A DNA stretch of 64,000 nt, taken from contig CP136066.1 in the NCBI GenBank assembly GCA_032622095.1, forward strand, positions 117,075,319 to 117,139,318, given 5' to 3'. The stretch is from Siphonodentalium dalli (lineage: Eukaryota > Mollusca > Scaphopoda > Gadilida > Siphonodentaliidae). The notes beneath the pieces were generated by a model. It was given only the letters and a program-made list of their open reading frames with translations, did not search any database and was not told the DNA's origin. This document shows positions 12,101 through 24,100 of this stretch, one piece after another (the first letter of the stretch is position 1; each line of letters starts with the position of its first letter). Both the position numbers and the translations under genes were made by a program.

Positions 12101-15100
12101 AATATATTCCTTGTAAGCTCAAATTATTATTTTATTTTGCGGTAGTACAATTCAAAATGGCTAAGGGGCGTATTTTGCCATGCCCTAGCGATCACTGAGT
12201 ATATTCTCAGGAACCACTGTGCTGATAAATCTGGCATCTGGAGTGTTCAAAGGAGCATTATATGCCCTCCTACCCCCCCCCCCCCCCCCAAACAATTATT
12301 TTCAAAGTTATATCTCTTTGACAATAAGAAGCATTTCAGGACCACATGCCATCATGTCTGATTTGTTCTATCAGGCATATTTGAATGAACAAAACAGTTC
12401 CACTGGAGCTGCATGGGCAGGATTCTACAAGTATGCCACTGACTGTTATGTTTGTGTCTAAGAGTGTTTTGTTAGCCACCACTTAACAAGGTGAATTTAT
12501 TTAACTAGACCAATGGATCTATCGGACCTTGGATGACTTGTATTAGATCAAACAGGACTGATATAGGAGATTTATCCCCCCCCCCCCATAAAAGGGGCCG
12601 CTGAGTCTGTTTAGTTAGTACAGTAATAAAGTAATATAATAGTGATTTTGTTGTGTTCCATATGTTCATGCATTTGCCCATATATGTTGATATCTTAGTG
12701 AAATAAAGTATTCCCACGCCTCCATGCAGTGACAAGAGAACCATAGCCATTACATTTCTAATAGAAATGAGAATTTGTTCATGCACGCGAACACTAGAAA
12801 GTAACAAAGAACATTTATTTACCTGTCATTGTTGACGGGCAATTCCCTAGTGGTTTAAAAAATTATGAAATCATAATGGGGACAAAGAAAAGAAAATGGA
12901 GTTCTCATGAAATTTTCAGCTTTGTAGCGTATGTGAGAGTGACTGAGGCCCGTTTTATACATCGTGCCAAACATTAGTCCTGCTATCTTCCCCTGGCTTG
13001 ACATTGGTGCGTCTCTGGCTAGTGTAACAGTAGTTTTATTTATACATCGAGCCAGCTGGCATGTGCTGTAATCATATATTTAGTACAATTTTAGCATTTC
13101 TGATACAAAATGCCATCTGTTATAATCATTTCCCGTGGCAAGTTCATGAAAATTGGCCGTGATAGTGTCCTCTGAAATGCACCATAAACTGGCCCTCATG
13201 TTTTTATTTTTACTTCTATACATCTCATAATTTATGCTTTTTCTGGTTTCAAAATCTTGATCTTGTCATTCACCTCCTTTGAACCTCGTATATATCTCTG
13301 CAATATATTTATTCCCAGATTTTCGCAAAAAGTCCTTTGTCAGTCAATTGATACGGTCTGCGTAGTACCTTACAATTGCCTTCAATGTATATTTACAATG
13401 GCCAAGAGTTAGCACATCTGTGGCCCGACGCTGTTTTATATGAGTGTCGAGCCACAGATGTGTGCACATCGGCACCTGATGTGTAGCACATCGGGTCATG
13501 CCAGAGAAATTCTGGCGAACCAGTTGGTTTTATACGTCGTGCTCCAGTCGCGCTATCTTCGGCTTTGTCTTTTTCACACTAATTCTCTAAAGGCGATCCG
13601 TGTCTGGCTCGACATAAAAAACGAGAAGTTGATAACATGCCTTATAGTTTTGTTTAATTGTACAGACTGCAGTAGACTTCAAAGTCCCAGTCTATCAGTC
13701 CCAATAGTCTGGTGAGTGAGTCCACAGTCATTGACTGTCTTCTCAAAAATAGTATCTATCGTATTCCCAGTTCATGGAAAAAATTAGTGGAAACATATCC
13801 CTAGTGTCAGAAGCTCCCGTTGACTGCTCTGAGATTCAAAATTATTATCTTATTCCTTTGAATCAATACAGACAGTTCATGGACGAGATACATCATCTGT
13901 AATGCTATTTAACAGATTATCTTCAGAGTTCTATTCAAGGAAATTGAAATGGCTATCCTTTCTCTGGCTCATTTTTAGCTCACCTGAGACGAAGTCTCCG
14001 GTGGAGCTATAGTCATCACTCCTCGTCCGTCGTCCGTCCATTCGTCTGTCCATCCGTCCGTCAACAATTCTTTAAACATCTTCTTCGGAACCATAAGACC
14101 AAATGGGTTCATATTTGGTGTGGATGTTCCCTAGGTGACTCACATTCAGATTTGTTCAAATGAGGTCTCTGGGTCAAATAGTTGCGAAAGCAGGGCCATA
14201 ACTCTATTCCTCCATAGTAATTCTTAGAATGATTTCTTCTCAAGAACCATTGGGCCGATTTAGCTTATATTTGGTATGGAGGGTCATTGGGTGACTGGGG
14301 TTCATATTTGTTCAAATGGGGTCACTGAGTCAAATAGGGGCAGAGCCAGGGACACAACTCTTAAAAAAAAAACTCCTTGTTCAATTTAACAAAAAAACAA
14401 AACAAAATTTAGAGCCATTAATAGATCGTCTTGGTTCGGGGAGGTCACTTTAAGGTTTTTAGCTCACCTGAGACGAAGTCTCCGGTGGAGCTATAGTCAT
14501 CACTTCTCGTCCGTCATCCGTCTGTCCATCCATCCGTCCATCCGTCCGTCAACAATTCTTTAAACATCTTCTCCTCTGGAACCATAAGACCGAATGAGTT
14601 CATATTTGGTGTGGATGTTCCCTGGGTGACTCACATTCAGATTTGTTCAAATGATGTCACTGGGTCAAATAGTTGCAAAGCCAGGGCCATAACTCTTTCC
14701 CTCCATAGTAATTCTTTTAAACATCATCTTCTCAAATACCATCAGGCCAAATGGGTTCATATTTGGTATGAAGTATCCTTGGGTGACTGGGGTTCAGATT
14801 TGTTTAAATGAGGTCACTGGGTCAAATGTGGGCGGGGCCAGGGACACAACTCTTAAAAAAAAATTTTTTTTAGATTGAACTAAAAAAACTAAACAAAAAA
14901 AAAAACCCAATTTTTTTTTTTTTTTTTTTTTCTTCAAATAATTTTTTTTTATTTTAATTGAGATTAATTTCTATTCAATTAAAAAAAAAAAAAAAAACAC
15001 CATTATAACATCCACCAGGGTGACTCAACCAAATTTGGATTAAATCAGTCTAAAATCAAGAACATGCAAAAAGCTAGCAGATAATCAGAGCTCTATGAGA

Positions 15101-18100
15101 TATGAGGAAGGTGTCTGCAATCACAGAATGTTTACTTAACACCATATAGAAGTCACATGGATTATAAAGTAATAAATGAAATGGCAGTGTTAACAAAATC
15201 TGATTGGAATGACAGCTCCTTTGATTAATACCCAAAAATTCTCTGCCTGTTAGAGAGTTTGTATATAAATGACCCATGGCTTAGGATAACAAACTCCCAA
15301 GGGCAAGTGTGAATGATGAATCTGACAGTTAGGCCAGTAAAACTCAATACCTGTTTTCTCAGGCGATTACATATGGGAAACTGGATGAGAAAGAAGGAGG
15401 CATTTTTCTTAGCTTACCTGAGATGAAGAATTGAGACATATTTTGTGTGGATGTGGCTGGGATTCAGTTCTGTTCAAATAGTCACATGGTCAAAAAAGTG
15501 AAATAGCTAGGGACCTAACTCTTTCCATCCATAGTAATTCTTAAAATATCTTCTCAAGAATCATCGGCGCTATTTAGCCTATAATTGGCATGGAAGGTCC
15601 TTGGGTGACAGGGATACAGATGTGTTAAAATGAGGTCACCTGGTCAAATAAGGGCGGAGCCAGGGACATAACTTGTCCATCCATTGTAATTCTTAAAATG
15701 TCTTCCTGTCAAGAACCATCAGGCCTATTCAGCTTATATTTGGTATGGGGACAAGGATTCAGATTTGATTCAGAATTGGATCACTGGGTCAAATATGGTC
15801 CAAGCCACGGACATAATTCTTTCCCTCATTAATTATTTTTAAAACATCTTCTCAAGAACCATTTGGCATATTTAGCATACATTTTGGTATAGAGAGTCCT
15901 TGGGTGACTGGAATTGAGATTTGTTGAAATGAGTTCACCAGGTCAAATAGGGGCGTGACCTGGAACATAACTCTTCCCCCATAGTAATTCTTAAAATGTC
16001 TCCTCCTCAAGAGCCATCAGTCCTATTTAGCTTATATGTAGTAAATAGTATGGAGGGTCCTTGTGTTACTTGGGACTGGGTTACAGATTTGTTAAAATGT
16101 GTTCGACCAATCAAGAAATGGCATTTGGTGTATATGGCCTATGGAGAGTTGGGATCAAATTTTTTTTGAATGGGGTCCACCACTAAAAAAGGGGGCATGT
16201 CAGGTTGTAACTTTGCCACAGTTAGGAAAGCTTGAGGTATCAGTTGTAAAATTCCAACACGTGCAAAGGAATTTTATGAACTTGGGAGTGTGTTTGCTTG
16301 GGTGGGAGCAGACTATGGACTATGTGGGGTGGGGGGATCTGGACCATATTTCAAGGTGGACACCCTACTGCTCAACGGAGACCCTCTAGGCTACATCCCT
16401 CTTGAGGACTACTTGTTTTTAAGTGAATTTGACAAGTACTAACTCTTATGGTCTTCCGAGTCCCAGTCTTCTCAGTCTTTACAGTCTGGTCAGTGTCTCC
16501 ACAGGTGAATTCCATGCGTGACTGATGGGACAAACCATAAATTTTGTTTTTTCTATAACTGATCATGCCCATCCGAATAGATTAAAGATAACTAAATTAT
16601 GCTCAAAAGAAGGGGAATCAAGTCTCTTAACAATATTAGGTACCATTTTTAAAATGACTAATCCTGTAGCCATATATGTCAATTTTTTTCTGCGTGACTG
16701 TTGAGACATGTTTTGGACAAGGTTTTTGGGTACCGGGGTACCTCTATGCAAACTGATGGTATTATCCAAAACATTGGATTTCAGTAATATCATCAATGTA
16801 AATGAAACATCATAATATTTTTCTAACAGAAAAATCAAGTCTTGGTGGTGCATTCATTCTGAAACTGAAATGCTATGAAGAAATCCACGTGACTGATGGG
16901 ACAGTACTTTTGTGACTGATGGGACACCACTGAAATCTAAACTTTTATATATGTTTGTGGAAGGGCGCTTTATTCTATTTCATCTCTGGTGTGAAAAAAT
17001 AATTTTTATGGAAGTATACAAGCACATCAATACTTGTTGTGATTGCTGGATGTGATTGGATATATAGGACAAGGACAAATCTCACATAAGAACCCCACTT
17101 AATAGGAACCCTATCCGATCGCATATGAGAATCCCAATACTGGCGAGTCCCACATGGGAACCCACAAGACAACCTGACCTCGCAAAAGAATATCCACACG
17201 AGAACCCCATATATGGCAACACAATCTCCTATGAGAACCCTAATCCACAAATCTCACAGAGACCAAAACCGATAATGGAAACCCCTATGAGAATACCAAC
17301 CCTCCAATCCCACACAAGAACCCCACAGGGCAACCTCATTTCACAATGGGAACCACAACTTGAAAACCTCACATGAGAACCCCACCAGATAATTTTGTCT
17401 CTAAAGGGGACACCACACACGATAACACCAACTCTATAAGTCTCACATGAGAACACGACACGACAACCTCTTCTCATACGAGAACACCACTGGAGAACCC
17501 CATGGAAATCACAAAAGACAACCTGACTTCAGAAGAGAACCTCTACATAAGGACCCCCACAATGCAACCCCATTAATTATGAGAACCCTAACCCACAGAT
17601 CTCAGAGAACCACACATAGGAACCCCATGTGGCAACTCCATGACACAAGAGAACCCAACATGGGAACCCCAAGTAAACCATACGAGAAGTCGAGAACCCC
17701 AACAAGAACCCCCATATGAGAACACAAACCTGTAAACTTCACCCCAACCATAGTCTGACATCTATCAGGCTAGCAACAACCAATCAGATCGAAGCTGAGC
17801 CCCAAACAAGCTATAAAAGGGCAAGGTTTCCCCACACTTTTGCACAAACTACATTTGGTCATGAACGAAATACGTAGACCTATCGGCGAAGGATTAGTTG
17901 ATTACTGGCGTTTCCCTGTGGAGAAACTCGTTTCTCATTTACCCTTCCTTATTAGTCCAGGAGATATTGGTCAAATTCTGCACCCCCCCCCCCCCCCCCC
18001 CCCCCAGGTCTTAACTTCACCAGACTAATTTTCTTCTTTAATGTCTTCTCTAATTATATCCCCAATCCAAAAGACGGGGGGGGGGGGGGGGGGGGGGGGT

Positions 18101-21100
18101 ATACTGGATTATATGCGTCTGTCCATGTGTCCGTCCACTCATATATCTCAACCATGGTTTATCGGATCTCAATAAAATTTGTTTGCGGTTTGGCATCAGT
18201 AGGGATTTCAAAAGAGGGTTCATTGACGTTGTTCACATTTTCCATTCAAGAGTTATCCCTCTTTCTTTATCTGAAAATGTTGGATTTCCATCTGTCATTC
18301 GTTAGACTTGTCCAGTAATTTGTTTGTTCCTCACTTTTATTTTTCATAATTTGGTTTCTGACCTGCCTATATTTCAAGTTTCACCATGTGGCTATCCCAG
18401 CACACGTGGTGCAACCTCTTGTTTTTTTTTTTGGTTATTAGCAAGTAAAATAAGTGGCCGCAGAGACTCCAGACAAGATGGTGTCCATATATACATATCA
18501 ATATTACGACAAAAAGTTGAAATTAGTATGTGAAAATAATTAATACATCTGCATTCAAAGAAATCAAGATATTAAAGACTAAAATCTTTACTTTCACATG
18601 TGTTTTCTTTTGTAACATCATATATTGTGGCATTTCAATGTTGTGTGTATGTGTCCATAAACTCAGATATTTGAGAATGTTTTGTGACTGATGGGACATA
18701 ATTTACATGGCTACATTTAAAACAATTGAATGTATTTGTATTGGATAACATAATTTCTTATATTAATGTTACATTGTGAATGTAGGAAAACAAAAGTTAG
18801 TATTAGTATCTCAATAGTTTGTGTGTACCACAACATTATGAACACAAAACGTGACTGATGGGACAAACCAATGTGGGAAGTAAATTATGGGTGAATATTT
18901 AGGGTGAAATAGTATGGGAAAGTATATACCTTAATGATTGTCAGTAATGTTTCCATTTTCAAATACAAATGAAGTAATAAGTAACCTATATATTGTCAGT
19001 TGGTTAAAAATCCACAATGCACAAAAAATTGGTAAAATCCATCAGTTTTTTGCCTGAAAAAAATGGTAGAGATGTTCTTTATCATAACTTAGGATTGGTG
19101 GCAGTTATTGAGAAAATTAAAAAAGATTCATAAATTTGGGTATCTAACCATTCCACTGAGTAATACAGTGATAAATTTATAAGAATTCAAAATTTTCACA
19201 AAAATGCAACTTTCTGTTGGAAATGACCCACAGTCATTGACTGTCTTGTTTTCTTCAATAATGTGACAATGCATTGTCTGAAAGTGTATACATATTTTGG
19301 TTATCTATTCAATTCAGGAAATTCTGCAAATGGACAAGGCTTTACATCACTTTAGAAAAATTGTGAAAATCAATGAGTCTTTTTAGCTCACTTGACAAAG
19401 TCTAGTTTGAGCTGTTGACATGTAGTCCAGGCACATTAGGTTTCACTAGTGCAAAAAATCCCGGAAAGCTGAATTTTTCAGGGATTAATAAGAACATGTT
19501 TATGAACAACTTGGCAAAAGTCCCCTAGAATCCGAGTTGAGCTTTTTGAGATATCATGATTTTTCGCAATGGTGCAATTTCTGATGAAATTCCATTAGAC
19601 CATATGCGAATGCAGTCATATGTAGGCTAATTTATGGACTCAATCTTCACACATACCCGTCCATCATGAAGCATGTGTCGATAGATATGCGTAATTGGTG
19701 CTAGAGCTTACTAACAGTCGATATTCCATAATTGTGATGACATTTATTGGCGAAGAGAGCATATAAATCGCATGGTGATTCAAAATTTTCCTAACAAAAG
19801 AGGGCGAGTAAAGATATTCAGACGACAATGATCTAAAATATGAACCATTATACGAAAAGAGTGGTTAGTTCAGAACAGGAAAGTGATGAGATATATCGAA
19901 CCATCACCATCTTTAAGATTTTATAGCCGGAAACATAACACTACCCCCTAAAACGTACCCCATGGCTTTGAGTATCTGAAAGGCAAAATACCACATAATA
20001 GTCCTGGCGTTTGACGTAACAATTGTACAAATGGTGATAACACTATGAAACTTGGCACATAGGTTCCTTATACACTATTAATCATTTTCAGATGTATAGA
20101 CGTCGCGACAGGTCCGTCCTTGACAACGGTTGCTAGGTAACTATCCCACATCGAAGAAATACAAATATGACTGATATTATGGCAGTTTTAACAATCTAAC
20201 CTACGTCATGCAGCATTTTTATGGTAAAAGTAATATTAGTTGTTGTTCGAGTAGATCTGGCTGGAAAATTACCATAGTTCTTACTTACAGGGGTGGTAAC
20301 GGTTGCTAGGGACATACCCGAAATCGAAACATGCCAAGCTGACTGATATTATGATAGTTTTGACAAACTAATATAAACTACGTCATTATCATTTTATGGT
20401 GAAACAATTGTAATAGTTATTGTTTGTGTGGGTTCGACTTTAAAATTACTATATATTTCTGGTAACGGTTGCTAGGGACATACCAGACATCGAAAAATGC
20501 ACACATGGCTGATATTATAGTAGTTTTAACAAACTAAACTACGTCATGTAACATTTTTATATTGAAAACAATTATTATAATTGTTGTTAGAGTGAACATG
20601 GCAGTAAAGTTGCCGCATTCGTTACCTAACGGGTGTGTAGTGGTTGCTATGGACATACCCACATTTGAAAGCATACCATATGTATGAGTTTCTGGTAATT
20701 TAACTGATATAACTGTTTCATGATATGGTATGAGTTTTGGGAAATTTGCATGATATAATTGTTTCATAATATGCCATATTATGCTTATATTGACAATAAT
20801 GCATGGCTAAAGGTTGTTCTGTTGTCTACTGACGCATTCTCGTGTGGCAAATTGGTATTGAGGTTTCATTGTTGCTAGGCAAGCACCTACCATTGACAAA
20901 CCTTTAAATTGACAGACTATTCAGTTAGTTTTATCAGAATCACATACCTGTGTGGAGTTTACTATTGTTTCTTCCATGATTCGATTGTTGGAATACATCT
21001 TGATGAGACATGTAAAAATATTGACCCACATTAATGTCAATACCACCTAATAACCCCCCTCCATGGAATCCGACATTCGCACTACATTTGACAATGGCAT

Positions 21101-24100
21101 CCATGCAGAACACTCTATCATGGTGTGGTAGCATCCGCATACCAGTTGCAATACGGTATGAACTAACTGTGTTTCTTTCATATCCATGTCATAACTACAT
21201 ATATGTCAATACATTTACAAGTCTATAGGACCTCGTACATGAGCGTGTCCTATATATTTCTGATTGAGATACCATGAACTACCCTTTGGAACCGTTGACC
21301 AATACCCATTTACATGGGCAGCCATGGGCCCATTACCAACCCACAGTTACTAAGGAACAGCATCCAATGACGTGTCTTAACTACTGTGTCCATGTCATAG
21401 AAAAGGGCCTGGGCCGATGATATACTATTTAGGGTTCGTTCTATTGATTTGTCTGGGTACATGTCATGTGTACATAACTATAGACATTTGTGTATTTGCA
21501 CTACATGTGGTGTTCATATGGGTCCATAGCGTATGCATGGCTGTGGTTATAACCTAGATAGTCATGGCACATGTACATTCATGGGATGAGTTCATGTTTT
21601 ACATATAAATGTCTTGTAATAAAGTCATAACTAAATCAGCCTGGATACATGGGCTGTCCATAGTGGCCCGTCTCAATTTCCTACCTATATGAGCCTGGGT
21701 CCATAACAAGCTATGGTGGTGCACACGACCAATCGATAGGGACCTTCATGCTATAGGGCGTTGGTCGAATGGCTGAAAACGGACGTACGTATACGGTATT
21801 CATATAGTATAGAGACATGGATCCATGCACATGCATGGACTTACCCGTAGGCATGGGGTCCATGTGTCTCCTATATATGTGGATCAGTCCATGGCCTTCC
21901 AGCATATATGTGAATCTATGAAATGATTGATAACGCCGGTGTCGTAGCTTTTATTTAGGGACATGTGTCCATGTCCTACATATAGGCACCTGTATCACTG
22001 CATACATCATTATAGTCACTTGTGTATTAACACTATTTAAACTTGCCTGGGTCTTTGGTGTAGATATATCACGTACAAGTGGTGGGTCCATATCCTACAT
22101 ATAGACAGACACCTGCTTATGCCTGGGTATAATTCAATATGGCATGCATATATCGGCCTTGGTCCATGGCCAACCTACAGTGCCATGTGTATGGGCTATT
22201 TATAAGGGCCCCCATCCTTAACTTTCGTCTATGTGGCATCGGTCCAATATCTATATATAGGTTGGTCTGTCATAAAACTGTCTCATATGTTCATACCATA
22301 TATAGGTTCCTGAATCCATGGTGCACTAATCTATTGTGCATCGGACTTGTTCTATGGTATCTTAGTACATGGTCTATCTGTGGGCACTTGGTTATTTGCA
22401 CCATGTAACAGTGTCATTATCATGATCATAGATATCATACATGTATGGTTATATGAAGCGGTCTGGTTCATGGACTATACATATCCTACGTACATAGCCT
22501 ATATGTATGGACATGGGTCCTGTGAGTATATATGTGCCTGGGTTCCTAACCTAACTATTGTAGTCTAGGGCCATGGCTAACATATTGGTGGCTGACCCTA
22601 GCTATGTTCTTCATATATAGTAGAGTTGGTCCGTGATTTACATTATATAACTAGCTGTCTGGGTCTATGGCTTATATAACTATTATGGCCATGCCTCATA
22701 TTAAATGTAAGCAACAACGTTTCAACTCTCACTTTGAATTCCCGATATCTAAACTGATGTACCCATATTCTGGTTAGACTCACACTAACAACATTTATAA
22801 TTGTTTTCACCATAAAAACGTTAATACTACCATAATATCAGTCATATGTGCATGTTTGTATATTGGGTATGACCCTGGCAACAGTTACCACTCTTATAAG
22901 TAAGAATTATTTGGTATTTTTTTCAGCCATCTCAACACTAACAACAACTATTCTAATTGCTTTCAACACAAAAGTGCTATTAGGTGTAGTTTAGTTTGTT
23001 AAAGCTACCATAATATCAGTCATATGTGCATTTTTAGATTGTGTGTGCGTCCCTAGCAACCGCCACCCCTTTTAAGTAAGTAATATGGCAATGTGTCAGT
23101 CAGGTCAAAACTGACAACAAATATGTTCACCATAAACATGCTACACGACGTAGTTTAGTTTGTTAGAACACGTATAATATCAGTCATATGCATTAATCCG
23201 ATGCCGGGTAGTTGCCTAGCAACCGTTGCTAAGAAGAGCCTGTTGCAAATGACATCACATGTGAAAATGAGCAGTAGCGTATAAGGAACATATGTACCAA
23301 GTTTCATGCTTTTATTGCCCTTTTCACAGTTGGTGTGTTTTCTACAACAAGCACTTGGACTAGCGGAAGGGCAAAATGTGGCGAGAGCCAGTTTAGAGGG
23401 TAGGGTTATGTTTTTACAAGTATTAACCACTTATCATAGGTATAGTTGCTAATCCCGCATATTATGTTGGAGGAGTGATATCTGTGCAGTTTTTAAAACA
23501 AATTGCTTGCGCCTACGTAATGAATAGCCCGAGAAATTTGACATCGAATAATACAGATTGTCTGAAAAAATCGTCATTTTTTGGGGTCATTATGTTATTT
23601 TATATCCATATCTGCGAAATTCATTCAAATTCCCCCGTTGAATTTGTATCTCTGGTTCGAGAATTGTGTATTGAACAATATTGAGTACATTTGGTATATG
23701 TTTCGGCTGAAAAATTGTTATAACATCCCATTATTCCTATGATTGTGAAAAATATATAAGTTTTTATGAAAAAAATTGGTTAACTCTGAAAGCTCAACTC
23801 CGATTTTAGGGGACTTTTCGTGACGCATCCGCGATCTTATGGCCTAAATAATATAAAAAAAATCAGCTTTCCGGGATTTATTTCCTTACTTTTCCCCATT
23901 CACGCCTAATGTGCCTGGACTAATGGGTTGGCTTCCAACCATGCATCTGTGCTTGCACCAGTCTATCAACAATTTCCTACAGGCCTCATACCTCATCCGA
24001 TATTTACCAAACTTCATATGGATGTTTAAGGCGACCTCCAGATGGGAGCTTAACTATTTCTGTTAAAAAACTTGCCCGCCGTCAGCCATCATACATGGAT

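Larger units (their letters stand above)
16505..19227. mobile_element. 2.7-kb insertion inside a family E repeat, CCACAG duplication
   Basis: The host repeat is interrupted exactly between two copies of CCACAG (16499-16504 and 19228-19233). Ends GTGAATTCCA and (complement) GTCATTTCCA match at 8 of 10 positions, a weak terminal repeat. Inside, GTGACTGATGGGACA occurs five times (about 16514, 16892, 16912, 18685, 18853), clustered towards both ends like subterminal transposase sites. The interior carries a degenerate array (17080-17740), C and G runs and a family C fragment. No transposase frame recognised. Confidence 0.65.
19425..23920. mobile_element. 4.5-kb TA-flanked element with long inverted arms
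   Basis: The ends are GTCCAGGCACATTAGG (19425-19440) and its exact complement (23905-23920), flanked by TA (19423-19424, 23921-23922). Homology of the arms continues inward with indels: AATCCCGGAAAGCTGA, AAAAGTCCCCTA and GAGTTGAGCTTT appear in both. Further in, a unit of about 175 bp (GGTTGCTAGGGACATACC..CTGATATTATGATAGTTTT..ACTACGTCAT) is tandemly repeated at 20100-20690 and, inverted, at 22690-23240. No transposase frame is recognised. TA flanks fit Tc1/mariner-like or other TA-targeting elements. Confidence 0.8.

Noticed and set aside
17125-17719. Overlapping open frames rich in Pro/Arg/Thr on both strands
   Set aside because: They are translations of the GAGAACCCCA array.
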